Of a DNA stretch of 39,873 nucleotides, positions 1 to 7,690 are shown piece after piece (position 1 is the first letter of the stretch; each line of letters begins with the position of its first letter). The stretch is from CAYWMP01 sp964459445 (GTDB lineage Bacteria > Desulfobacterota > DSM-4660 > Desulfatiglandales > HGW-15). The notes below the pieces were generated by a model. It saw only the letters and a program-made list of their open reading frames with translations, was not told the origin of the DNA and ran no database searches. The stretch is taken from positions 1 to 39,873 of the forward strand of contig CAYWMP010000033.1 of NCBI GenBank assembly GCA_964459445.1. The letters are read 5' to 3'. A program made the translations under genes and the position numbers.

Positions 1-1
1 T

Positions 2-53
2 AATGATCAACGTTGATTCAAAGTTGAAACAAATTTCAAATATTTTTGGCTAG
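2..53. repeat. 52-bp direct repeat, copy A
   Basis: This stretch matches 37835-37886 in the same orientation at 47 of 52 positions. It lies about 45 bp beyond the stop codon of the first minus-strand gene. The other copy lies about 80 bp beyond the 3' end of tRNA-Arg. It may be a dispersed intergenic repeat or one of a pair of boundary repeats. Confidence 0.75.
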
Positions 54-95
54 AATTAGGCGTTCGGCAACGATAACGAAAAGGAGGGCACAGAG

Positions 96-1553
96 CTAAT
101 GCCCAACAGGATTCTCAATATCAATCCCGAAACGAAAACGGAAATCATCCGTCAAAATACATCGTCGGACCAAGGTATAAGTCTTCGCACGGGTCAAGCC
201 TTCACCGCCGGTGGCGATGTGAAGCGATTTGAATCCTTCCCCCTCAACGCCGATCCCGCCGATAGAAGACGCGTTCTTTACAAATTGGGATGCATCGCAC
301 ATGCTGGACATGGCCGCAAGATTGTGGAGATCATTCGAGTGGAAGACAACGGTGTGCCTCCGTCCCGCCTCCGCCGCCAGTCCCATTTTCATGGCTTCTT
401 CGGCATCCACACATCTGATAAAGGGCAGGACAGGCATGATCTGTTCCGTCCAGATCAGGGGGTGCTCCTTGTCCGTCTCCAAGATGGCGATCTTGGTATC
501 CGGCGGCACATCCAGGTTGATGGCGCGCTTCAGGATCACACTGGGCAATATACCAATGTAATCCATATTGATCACACTTGGTGTCCGACCTGGCACGATC
601 TCCCTAAAGATCTCCTTCATCAAGGCCTCTCCCTGATCGGCCGTGAGCTCGTAGGCGCCGTATTTTATCAGGAGTTCCTTGAATCGATCGGCAACCGAAT
701 CGACAACAAAGATCTCTTTCTCGCTGGAGCATGGCGTGCAGTTACTAAAGGAAGCACCCCGGATGGTGCACTGGGCAGCGTTGTCAAGATCTGCCGTCTC
801 ATCAACGATTACGGGCGGATTTCCGGGTCCCCCGGCGATGACCCTCTTGCCGGTCTGCATGGCGAATTCAACAACCCGATGGCCGCCTGTAACCGAGATG
901 AGATCGATGTTGGGATGGGTCATCAGGGATTGTGCAGCAGGTACATCGGGCTCATCTACCATTGTCATACAATTTGGCGGCCCCCCTGCCGCCATCATGA
1001 CTTTGTTCGCATCCCTTATCACGCGAGCGGATATGAGCTTCGTTTTGGGATGGGGGTTATGAACCACCGCGTTTCCCCCGGCGATCATCATGATGCCATT
1101 ATGAATAATGGCGGGCGCCGCATTGGTAACCGCATTAATGGAGGCAATAACGCCCACGGGAAGGCGCTCTATAATCGTCACCCCCCTGTCGCCTGTAAAA
1201 ACCTCGGGCGCCAGGTCCTCTATGCCGGGGACACCGCATGCGGTCTCCATCTTCAGCACCGTGCCGTCTGCAGCGCCGATACCCGTCTCATCCAGTTCAA
1301 GGCGTCCATATTCTTCGCGATTCTGCCAGCCCACGTCTCGAAGGGCCTGGATTATCTTTTCCCTCACAACCAAAGGAAGCCTGACCAACTGTTCATGGGC
1401 GACCACGGCGGCCTGAATAGCACCTTCAATATCCCCAAAAACGCCGTCCGTGATGCCTGATACTTGACTCTGGGAGGAATTCTCATCGGTTGCCGAGATT
1501 CCCTCCAGCACCTTTTCAACAATGGCCTCAATTTGCTGCCTATCTATGCTCAT
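96..1553 (-). CDS. CoA-acylating aldehyde dehydrogenase, PduP/EutE family (paralog 1)
   Basis: A 485-residue protein of the PduP/EutE family, which oxidises an aldehyde with NAD+ and CoA to acyl-CoA inside microcompartments. The family signature GGPGNPPVIVDETAD is at about 241-255, the probable catalytic Cys is C275 in NCTPCSSEKE, and the nucleotide-binding region runs from about 130 to 230. Length is close to E. coli EutE (about 467) plus an N-terminal extension. Residues 1-19 form a predicted amphipathic helix with IVEKVLEGI, which resembles an encapsulation peptide. The start ATG at 1553 follows GAAGGG. It is the last gene of the minus-strand BMC block, 263 bp after a second ALDH that it closely resembles. 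The aldehyde substrate is not evident from sequence. Confidence 0.93.
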   Translation of the reverse strand: MSIDRQQIEAIVEKVLEGISATDENSSQSQVSGITDGVFGDIEGAIQAAVVAHEQLVRLPLVVREKIIQALRDVGWQNREEYGRLELDETGIGAADGTVLKMETACGVPGIEDLAPEVFTGDRGVTIIERLPVGVIASINAVTNAAPAIIHNGIMMIAGGNAVVHNPHPKTKLISARVIRDANKVMMAAGGPPNCMTMVDEPDVPAAQSLMTHPNIDLISVTGGHRVVEFAMQTGKRVIAGGPGNPPVIVDETADLDNAAQCTIRGASFSNCTPCSSEKEIFVVDSVADRFKELLIKYGAYELTADQGEALMKEIFREIVPGRTPSVINMDYIGILPSVILKRAINLDVPPDTKIAILETDKEHPLIWTEQIMPVLPFIRCVDAEEAMKMGLAAEAGRRHTVVFHSNDLHNLAAMSSMCDASQFVKNASSIGGIGVEGEGFKSLHIATGGEGLTRAKTYTLVRRCILTDDFRFRFGIDIENPVGH

Positions 1554-1590
1554 ACGTTACCCTTCAAGTTTGTTTGCTTCGCTCACAACT

Positions 1591-1747
1591 GGAATTCCGG
1601 AATACTGGAATTATGGAATAATGGGGTTTGGACAAATGGGAGAATGGGGTATTTGCAATTTGGTTCCTTAACATTCCAGATATTAATGGTATTAGATTAG
1701 ACGATTCTGACAATATTCCATTATTCCACCATTCCATGATTCCATGT
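1591..1747. repeat. Short-period inverted repeat between the two aldehyde dehydrogenases
   Basis: The left arm (1591-1626) repeats GGAAT-type units and the right arm (about 1711-1747) repeats the complementary ATTCC units. Together they could fold into an imperfect hairpin filling the 263-bp gap between the two ALDH genes. It belongs to the class of intergenic repeats seen throughout this window. No gene or clear promoter is visible here. Confidence 0.7.
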
Positions 1748-1816
1748 GTAGGCAAAGCTAACAGCATCAAAAGCACCCTTATTTTTAAGAAGTTAAAGAG
1801 TATTCGAGACGATAAA

Positions 1817-3268
1817 CTACACAGTCCCATAACGGTATCGAAAATCATTGGTCAGAACGCAGCGCCTGATCAAGGTGAACATCCTTGGACGCGTCTGGCC
1901 CTCACCATTGGTTGCAATATGAAAAGAAACATACCCTTCCGCAGAAACACCGACGCTCGCCAATCCGCAGGACCCGTTCTTAACAAAGGCTGCACATTTG
2001 GCCATGCCGGCCATTTTTCTGATGTTGTTGATATTGTTGGAGTGAATAGCCATGGTATGGCCGTTTCGTTGCTCAGCCGCAACGCCGGCCTCAATCGCCT
2101 CATCCGCATTCCGACAGCGGACAAAGGGAAGGACCGGCATGATCTGCTCGGTCCAAATCAGTGGATGGTATCGATCGGTTTCCAGGATGACGATCTTTGC
2201 CTCCGGTCCTACTTCCAGGCCAATGGCCTGCAGGATGAAGCTGGGGGTTCTGCCGATAAAGTCCATATTGATAACGCCCGGTTCCCCCGGACCCTTGACT
2301 TCATTAAAGATGTGTTTGACAAGCTCTTCTCCCTGGGCCTGGGTGATCTCATAGGCGCCGTAGTTTATTAAAAGTTCTTTAAGCCGATCAGCAACAGAAT
2401 CAACGACAAAAATCTCCTTCTCACTGGCGCAGGCCATGCAATTGGAGAAGGAGGCCCCTTCAACGATGTTTTTTGCAGCACGGTCCAAATCGGCAGTTTC
2501 GTCAACCACAACAGGAGGATTCCCGGGACCGCCCGCAATGACCCTCTTCCCTGTCGTCGTGGCAAAGGCAACCACGCCATGTCCGCCTGTGACGGCTATC
2601 AGTCTGACCTTGGGATGGGTCATAAGGGTCTGTGCGGAAGGCACGGAAGGTTCTTTCAGGCAGCATACACAGTTTGGAGGTCCACCGGCATCCACAATGG
2701 CCCTGTTCAGATCCCGGATGACTCTTGCAGAGACCTTCCTGGTTTTGGGGTGAGGGTTGTTGACCACTGTATTTCCGCCCGCCATCATCATGATGGCGTT
2801 GAAGAGAATGGTCGGAGCGCCGTTGGTAACCGGATTCACGGATGCGATGACACCAACTGGAATCCGCTCGATGATTGTCACCCCCTTATCACCGTTGAAG
2901 ACTTCAGGCACCAGGTCTTCCATGCCCATGACCAGGCACGCAGATTGGTTTTTTTTCACGTTATCTTCCGGCTTGCCGAGTCCGGTTTCTTCAAATTCCA
3001 TGCGGCCATATTCTTCGGCATTGCGATTGCCCACATCCCTTATGACCTGTATAATCCGCTCTCGGACGGTTAAGGGCAAGGCCACCAATTTCTTCTGAGC
3101 TGCTATTGCCGCATCAATAGCCCTTTCAATTTCAGTGAACACACCATCTTGAACATTCTCGGGCGCAGAGGTTGGAGCCACAGTATCCGTGATCTCTACC
3201 CCTTCCCTTTGAAGTCGGTTTACAACGATTTCGACGATTTGCTCAATTCGCCGCTCATCAAGACTCAT
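1817..3268 (-). CDS. CoA-acylating aldehyde dehydrogenase, PduP/EutE family (paralog 2)
   Basis: A 483-residue paralog of the neighbouring ALDH, with the same order of motifs. It carries an amphipathic N-terminus containing IVEIVVNRLQ (residues 11-20), a linker of about 20 residues, GGPGNPPVVVDETAD at about 246-260, and the probable catalytic C280 in NCMACASEKE. The reaction would be aldehyde + NAD+ + CoA to acyl-CoA + NADH. The start ATG at 3268 has GGGAGAAG upstream. A 26-bp dyad at 3298-3323 sits directly upstream, so the two ALDH genes may have their own regulated promoter in addition to read-through from the RpiR gene. Why there are two copies is unknown: different substrate range or a hetero-oligomer are possible. 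Confidence 0.93.
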   Translation of the reverse strand: MSLDERRIEQIVEIVVNRLQREGVEITDTVAPTSAPENVQDGVFTEIERAIDAAIAAQKKLVALPLTVRERIIQVIRDVGNRNAEEYGRMEFEETGLGKPEDNVKKNQSACLVMGMEDLVPEVFNGDKGVTIIERIPVGVIASVNPVTNGAPTILFNAIMMMAGGNTVVNNPHPKTRKVSARVIRDLNRAIVDAGGPPNCVCCLKEPSVPSAQTLMTHPKVRLIAVTGGHGVVAFATTTGKRVIAGGPGNPPVVVDETADLDRAAKNIVEGASFSNCMACASEKEIFVVDSVADRLKELLINYGAYEITQAQGEELVKHIFNEVKGPGEPGVINMDFIGRTPSFILQAIGLEVGPEAKIVILETDRYHPLIWTEQIMPVLPFVRCRNADEAIEAGVAAEQRNGHTMAIHSNNINNIRKMAGMAKCAAFVKNGSCGLASVGVSAEGYVSFHIATNGEGQTRPRMFTLIRRCVLTNDFRYRYGTV

Positions 3269-3297
3269 TTTCTTCTCCCACAGAAAACCTCATGTTT

Positions 3298-3323
3298 GAA
3301 AAACTATACCAATCTAGTTTTTC
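3298..3323. promoter_or_regulatory. 26-bp perfect dyad upstream of the ALDH pair (candidate operator)
   Basis: GAAAAACTA and TAGTTTTTC form a perfect 9-bp inverted repeat around an 8-bp spacer. The centre is about 42 bp from the ALDH start codon, and the dyad lies between it and the RpiR-family regulator gene. Its AT-rich arms and lack of a following T-run on the minus strand favour a protein-binding site over a terminator. Binding by the RpiR protein is inference. Confidence 0.45.
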
Positions 3324-3365
3324 TTCGTTTTTTTTCAGGAGCCTCGGAAATCTCACCAAGAAATA

Positions 3366-3438
3366 AAGGCGCAAGGCTTAGGGCGCAAGGCTAAAGGAAA
3401 AGCATTTATCCCTGTGCCTTATGCCTTTTGCCTTAAAC
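3366..3438. repeat. Short-period inverted repeat (AAGGC units)
   Basis: The left arm (3366-3396) contains repeated GCAAGGC units and the right arm (3412-3438) contains repeated GCCTT units, so the segment can fold on itself. It sits in the gap between the regulator and ALDH genes. It is another member of the intergenic repeat class of this genome. Confidence 0.65.
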
Positions 3439-3518
3439 CATTTCGCTTTGATACCAGAGGACCCATTAAATAAAACAGTTCTTCACTTGGCTAGAAAGTT
3501 ATGATCAATAATTCCTCT

Positions 3519-4454
3519 CTATCTTCTGCTTTCTGAGACGAATGATGTTAAATAGGATTCCCGCGGCTTTTCATCCTTATCACCCGCATCTTCATCTTTA
3601 TAAAACTCATTACTCACCCTTACACCGTTATCAAATTTAGAAAGATATTTCGTCGCTTTTGCCTCATCAATAAAAGTGATCTCATGAAGGAGAGCGCTCA
3701 AAAAAGCAACAACATGGGCAAAGGGATCAACAAATGAAACCGCATCAAGATCGATGATCACATATTGGTCCGAAAGTGTGACAATAGGTGATTTTGGTGT
3801 ATCGCTTACGCCAATTATTTTAATTTTGTAATTCTTGGCGTACTCCATCAATTCAATGGTCTTTCTGGGATACCTGGGAAAGGCAAAGACGACCAAAAGG
3901 GCGTTCCTGGCGTTTTGGGCAATCAAGTCTCTCAACTCCCAATTCAAAGTGGTATCGGTGAAGACCTTTTCACGGACCTTTTTGAGAATGTAACCGAAAT
4001 AATAGGCTAAAGAAGCAGAGGCCCGGTACCCCACAATATAAACGGATTCCGCCCTATGGATAGTTTTCGCGATCCTTGTGAGATCCTTTTCAGAGACCGA
4101 ATTCATAAGATTCTCTAGGTTGTTGATCGCGTTCTGGCAGAACCTATTGAGTGTACCCAGCTCATCAGGCTGTTGACTTACCTTCTGGAGTCTTTCGACA
4201 GCAGTCAATTCAATATGGAGCAATCCCTTCATGTATTGGACAAACTCCATATAACCCGAAAATCCCAGGTCGTTCGCAAATCGTATAATTGTCGGTTCGC
4301 TGACCTCACAGGCCTGGGCGATTTCCCTGGCAGTCATGAGGAAAACCTTTTTATGGTCTTTGATAATAAAATCCGCTACCCGTCTCTTTTTCGGAGACAG
4401 CATGGGATAGACCCTGATTATCTTATCGAAAAGGTCTTTTCTTGCGGAATGCAT
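3519..4454 (-). CDS. RpiR/MurR-family transcriptional regulator (HTH + SIS domains)
   Basis: A 311-residue protein with an N-terminal RpiR-type helix-turn-helix (about 10-80; LSPKKRRVADFI and the recognition-helix region EVSEPTIIRFANDLGF) followed by a SIS sugar-isomerase-like effector domain (about 125-260, including VYIVGYRASASLAYYF). RpiR proteins usually sense phosphosugars or other small phosphorylated ligands; here the ligand is unknown. The C-terminal 35 residues are charged and probably disordered. ATG at 4454 follows GAGGT at good spacing. It lies between the BMC shell genes and the ALDH pair, making it the obvious candidate regulator of the locus. Palindromes at 3298-3323, 20869-20884 and 21016-21033 are candidate targets. 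Confidence 0.9.
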   Translation of the reverse strand: MHSARKDLFDKIIRVYPMLSPKKRRVADFIIKDHKKVFLMTAREIAQACEVSEPTIIRFANDLGFSGYMEFVQYMKGLLHIELTAVERLQKVSQQPDELGTLNRFCQNAINNLENLMNSVSEKDLTRIAKTIHRAESVYIVGYRASASLAYYFGYILKKVREKVFTDTTLNWELRDLIAQNARNALLVVFAFPRYPRKTIELMEYAKNYKIKIIGVSDTPKSPIVTLSDQYVIIDLDAVSFVDPFAHVVAFLSALLHEITFIDEAKATKYLSKFDNGVRVSNEFYKDEDAGDKDEKPRESYLTSFVSESRR

Positions 4455-4580
4455 GGGATTATTACCTCGTGGTGGAACCGATGGTTGTTAGCAGAAAAAT
4501 TTTAGAATGGTGCTGATATTTAGGCATTGAAATCCGAAATTCTCTTACCCAGTTTCTAGTTTCTAGTATCCAATTTCTAT

Positions 4581-5204
4581 TCAGTGATCCCTCCCTTCCA
4601 ATTTCAGTAAAGAAGTCTCAACTGCGCTTTTTGCAGCCAAGATGTCTGATGTGGTTCCGGCCAGGTATACCCGACCCGTGGCGCCGAAAACGGTGGCATG
4701 GATGAGTTTTACATCCGCGGCCTTTTCCGCTTCATTGGCGGCCAGGCCGGCGTATCCGGCGGGAGCACATTCGAGTATGTAAAGGGTGTCGTCCTCAAGG
4801 ACCATGCTGGCATCCCTAAATCGATTCACGATCTGGGTCATGTGGGGCTCGATTCGCTCGATGGTTTCCGTAGCGAGTATCTTGGGTTTAAGACGGTCCT
4901 CGAGTTTGAGCCCCAAATGGTCCAACACCACTTCCCCTGCCATGTGAACGTCAGCCGGAGAATCGGCGTGTACCTCCAGCATCCCGAATGTCCTTTCCAC
5001 TACCAGGGCGCCAGGGCGAACCCTGGCTTTCTTCAAGACAATATCGGTTAATGTATTGATCTCGATACCCGGCGCGATTTCAAAGAAAATGGCCGACTGC
5101 CCGGCCACGGGATAATATCCTCTCGCTGCGGTTCCGATGTAGCCCACAAACTGCTTTTGCAGCTGATCAATATAGGCAAAGGCTCTGAGTTGTACGCCGT
5201 TCAT
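4581..5204 (-). CDS. BMC-T shell protein, double-stacking permuted trimer type (copy 1)
   Basis: A 207-residue tandem BMC-domain protein forming pseudohexameric trimers in the shell facet. From memory of the sequence, it resembles the Haliangium ochraceum BMC-T proteins that stack face to face with gated pores: RAFAYIDQLQKQFVGYIG, then FFEIAPGIEINTLTD and the second-half motif AAGYAGLAANEAEKAADV-like (about 148-165). Both BMC domains appear in permuted order. Length agrees with the type (about 205-215). ATG at 5204 follows GAGGAG. It is 34 bp downstream of the DAO-like dehydrogenase gene, so a large-pore shell protein is made next to the putative cargo. A paralog lies at 7691-8308. Confidence 0.92.
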   Translation of the reverse strand: MNGVQLRAFAYIDQLQKQFVGYIGTAARGYYPVAGQSAIFFEIAPGIEINTLTDIVLKKARVRPGALVVERTFGMLEVHADSPADVHMAGEVVLDHLGLKLEDRLKPKILATETIERIEPHMTQIVNRFRDASMVLEDDTLYILECAPAGYAGLAANEAEKAADVKLIHATVFGATGRVYLAGTTSDILAAKSAVETSLLKLEGRDH

Positions 5205-5238
5205 TCACTCCTCACTATTATGAATTAACTCGAATTCT

Positions 5239-6444
5239 CTAAATACTCTTCAGCCATTCTCTCCTGTTAGGGCAGACTGCCGTTTGCGTATTGCATATGG
5301 CATTGCCTTGGCATGAACATTCAAGATCCCCGCCTCTGTAAAATCGACCATAACAGAATTCATTGATGGGGATGGAGACCTCACAATCCATGATCAGCTC
5401 AGATATCAGGCGCCCGATCACCGGTGCCAAACCAAACCCGTGACCGCTGAATCCCGTGGCAAAAACAAAACCCGGGACCTCCTCTACAAGCCCAAGAACC
5501 GGAATGCCGTCAGACATCTGCGCTATGAGTCCGGACCACATGCGAATCACATGAAGATCCTTGAGGACCGGGAAATAGTCAATAACAGTCCTGGAAATGG
5601 TTGGCCCGATAAAATGGAATAGGGGCTTTCCCTCCCGATGGATAAATTGCTCGGTGCCCGCAAATCCGCCCCAGAAAAAGGGGCCGTGTACCGTCTGCCT
5701 CCCGTAGAACAGGCCCTTTGCATGTCCGATCATCTGCTTGAAAAGGGGCGGATAGGGTTCGGTAATCATGGCTTCGGTAAAGACAGGTCTCATGGGAAAA
5801 TCAAGACCCACCATATTGGCTATCCTTCGCCCTGCTATTCCGGCTGCATCGACAACCAAATCGGTGTCAATGATCTGTTTGTCCGTGACGACGGATGTGA
5901 CTTTTCCCTTTCTCAGTTTGATATCCTGGACTTCTTCTTGAGTGCAAAAGCGTACTCCGAGTTCTTTCGCCTTTAGAAAAAATGCGTAGGTCACAAGAAA
6001 AGGGTTCACATGACCGTCAGTGGGACAGTAGCTGGCCCCAACGACCGTTTCACCGACATAGGGGTTGATCTCAAGGATCTGTTTTCGGTCGAGCATCTCA
6101 AGTTCGAGACCAATGGCTTTCTGATTCTCAACCGCATTCCGCATGGTCTCCATCTCTTCTTCTGTGGTGCAGAGCCGAAGATTGCCTGCACGGACATATT
6201 CCACATCCATGCTCAATTCCTCATGGAGATGACCGTATAGCTGAATGCTCTCGATGGCCAGTGGCATCTCTTTGAGGTTTCGGGCAGACTGACGAACACC
6301 GCCCCCATTGGCCCCCGAGGCCTCTCCGCCGATATCCGACTTTTCGATAACCACGGGCTTAAGACCCTGCTTGGCCAGGTTGTAGGCAATGGCGCAACCC
6401 ATCACGCCTCCACCCACAATGACGATATCTGCCGTATTAGCCAT
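5239..6444 (-). CDS. FAD-dependent amino acid/amine oxidoreductase (DAO family; SoxB/HcnC/OoxB-like)
   Basis: A 401-residue D-amino-acid-oxidase-fold protein, like the beta subunits of sarcosine, opine or N-methylglutamate dehydrogenases. These oxidise a secondary amine C-N bond to an imine that hydrolyses to an amine/amino acid and an aldehyde or keto acid. The Rossmann motif VGGGVMGCAIA is at about 10-20, the SGANGGGVRQ flavin loop follows at about 45, and ATGFSGHGFGLAP is near the C-terminus. ATG at 6444 is preferred (AAGGGG 5 bp upstream); an in-frame GTG lies at 6450. A C-terminal tail is unusual: C376, C378, C384 and C391 could bind a metal or cluster. It is embedded in the shell genes, 111 bp after the BFD-type subunit. 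The true substrate is unknown. Confidence 0.88.
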   Translation of the reverse strand: MANTADIVIVGGGVMGCAIAYNLAKQGLKPVVIEKSDIGGEASGANGGGVRQSARNLKEMPLAIESIQLYGHLHEELSMDVEYVRAGNLRLCTTEEEMETMRNAVENQKAIGLELEMLDRKQILEINPYVGETVVGASYCPTDGHVNPFLVTYAFFLKAKELGVRFCTQEEVQDIKLRKGKVTSVVTDKQIIDTDLVVDAAGIAGRRIANMVGLDFPMRPVFTEAMITEPYPPLFKQMIGHAKGLFYGRQTVHGPFFWGGFAGTEQFIHREGKPLFHFIGPTISRTVIDYFPVLKDLHVIRMWSGLIAQMSDGIPVLGLVEEVPGFVFATGFSGHGFGLAPVIGRLISELIMDCEVSIPINEFCYGRFYRGGDLECSCQGNAICNTQTAVCPNRREWLKSI

Positions 6445-6460
6445 GCTCACCCCTTTGCGA

Positions 6461-6558
6461 TTGACTATTGAAGATTGACAATTAAAGATTTGACAGAACT
6501 ACGTCTTAAAATGCTTCCAACATTCAATTTTCAATATTCAATCTTCACTATTCAATTT
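6461..6558. repeat. Short-period inverted repeat (ATTGA units)
   Basis: The left arm (6461-6495) repeats TTGAAGATTGACAATT-like units and the right arm (6520-6558) carries the complementary ATTCAATTTTCAAT units. A near-identical arrangement occurs at 7239-7329, on the other side of the 663-bp BFD gene. The gene is thus bracketed by two copies of the same repeat type. Confidence 0.7.
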
Positions 6559-6561
6559 CTG

Positions 6562-7224
6562 CTACCCCGTTGCAAAGGCCGATATTGGGATCGGCCGCAC
6601 GGGCGCCCTTGCTGTAGTCGGTTCCACGCTTCCTGCAGGAATGCCGAGCTCACTTGCAAGGATCTGGATTACGAGCCGTTGGCAGGTTTGTCCCTGGCAA
6701 AGCCCCATACCGGCACGGGTAATCCTTTTTACGCCATTAATCGTTTTCATACCGTTCCTGATCGCCGCCTTAATTTCACCCCTCGTAATTTCTTCGCAAC
6801 GGCATATCACCAGGTCATCACCCTCTTCTTCGGCGACTTCACTCTCCGGGATGTCTGTCGGCGCGACCTCTCCTTTGAGCTCTCTGAATCGCACAATCAC
6901 TCGGTTGACGATTTCCTCAACATCCTCATCAGAAACCTCACTCAGGCTTTCTTTCACGGTTTCCCTAATGACAGTCATTTCAGACGGTTCGTCCTGGATC
7001 TCCTCTGTTTCTGAGGGTACCGTTTCGTCTACGGCTTCAGGTTCTGAAGGCCTCTCTTGCGGTGGTTCTTTCTCAGGACCCACATAAACAATCTCTACCT
7101 TGTTGTCCCTGATTAGGTCCATGGCGGCCGAAGAAATCCTGGCTCCTTCAGGAACCTCAATTTTCTTCTGGCCGGCCCTTATCTGATCAGCAATGGTCTT
7201 GGTGAATATGAATACTGGCGACAT
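6562..7224 (-). CDS. BFD-type [2Fe-2S] protein with EutQ-like N-terminus and internal encapsulation-like helix
   Basis: A 220-residue, three-part protein. Residues 1-50 (IADQIRAGQKKIEVPEGA; AAMDLIRDNKVEIVYV) resemble the small module at the N-terminus of EutQ and related BMC proteins. Residues 51-95 are an acidic, Pro/Glu-rich linker. Residues 97-117 (DEDVEEIVNRVIVRFREL) match the amphipathic helices at the N-termini of both ALDHs and the flavoprotein here. Residues 139-200 are a BFD-like [2Fe-2S] domain with C141, C143, C176 and C181. In HcnB and opine-oxidase alpha subunits this domain is fused at the C-terminus of the FAD chain; here it is separate. It probably carries electrons for the DAO/HcnAB-like complex and tethers it to the compartment. 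The ATG is at 7224. Confidence 0.82.
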   Translation of the reverse strand: MSPVFIFTKTIADQIRAGQKKIEVPEGARISSAAMDLIRDNKVEIVYVGPEKEPPQERPSEPEAVDETVPSETEEIQDEPSEMTVIRETVKESLSEVSDEDVEEIVNRVIVRFRELKGEVAPTDIPESEVAEEEGDDLVICRCEEITRGEIKAAIRNGMKTINGVKRITRAGMGLCQGQTCQRLVIQILASELGIPAGSVEPTTARAPVRPIPISAFATG

Positions 7225-7238
7225 AGGCGATCCTTAGA

Positions 7239-7329
7239 ATTGAAGATTGACTGTTGAAAATTGACAATTGAAAAGAAAGGCGTTTTAGAATGTTGTCAAT
7301 ATTCAATCTTAAATATTCAATTTTCAATC
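7239..7329. repeat. Short-period inverted repeat (ATTGA units), second copy
   Basis: The left arm (7239-7274) and right arm (7294-7329) are complementary tandem units of the ATTGAAGATTGA / TCAATCTTAAATATTCAA type. The right arm runs into the stop codon (7324-7326) of the BMC-H gene. The repeat therefore abuts or slightly invades coding sequence. Confidence 0.7.
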
Positions 7330-7680
7330 AGACTTGGTTTTCGTTTTCCCTTTCGTGGTTCGTTTTCTGGTTGGCTTCTTTTTAGCCACAGCCTTTTTTG
7401 CCGTCTCCGGGCCTTTGAGTATCATCTTGTCAATATCCCCATGTGGCCTTGGAATCACATGTACGGAGACCATTTGTCCAACCCTCTGTGCCGCAACCGC
7501 CCCTGCATCAGTGGCCGCCTTGACGGCGCCAACATCTCCGGCAACCATTACTGCAACGAGGCCGCCCTTAACCTTCTGGCGCCCCAATAATTTGACCTTG
7601 GCCGCTTTGACCATGGCATCCGCGGCCTCCAGAGCCGCAACCAAGCCTCGGGTTTCGATAAGTCCTAATGCATCTCTCAT
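7324..7680 (-). CDS. BMC-H hexameric shell protein (PduA/EutM-like) with basic C-terminal tail
   Basis: A 118-residue single-BMC-domain protein. Residues 1-90 are typical of PduA/EutM: ALGLIETRGLVAALEAADAM at the start, AGDVGAVKAATDAGA at about 47-61 and VHVIPRPHGDIDK near the end. The extra tail of about 28 residues is dominated by Lys, Arg and Thr (KKKPTRKRTTKGKTKTKSD-type composition). Most BMC-H proteins end shortly after the domain, and the second BMC-H here (13504-13785) has no such tail. The tail could mediate assembly, cargo recruitment or binding to an acidic partner such as the BFD protein linker; this is inference. ATG at 7680 has AGGGGGT upstream, and the preceding BMC-T gene stops 10 bp away. 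Confidence 0.95.
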   Translation of the reverse strand: MRDALGLIETRGLVAALEAADAMVKAAKVKLLGRQKVKGGLVAVMVAGDVGAVKAATDAGAVAAQRVGQMVSVHVIPRPHGDIDKMILKGPETAKKAVAKKKPTRKRTTKGKTKTKSD

Positions 7681-7690
7681 GGCCTACCCC

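Noticed and set aside
99..1460. Long plus-strand open frame (453 codons) opposite the first ALDH, with AAGGAGGG upstream of its ATG
   Set aside because: It is antisense to a clearly conserved PduP-family gene, and its translation (Arg/His/Cys-rich, no domain) looks like an antisense shadow.
1628..2371. Plus-strand open frame of 247 codons opposite the second ALDH
   Set aside because: It starts in a repeat and runs antisense to the conserved gene; no protein family features.
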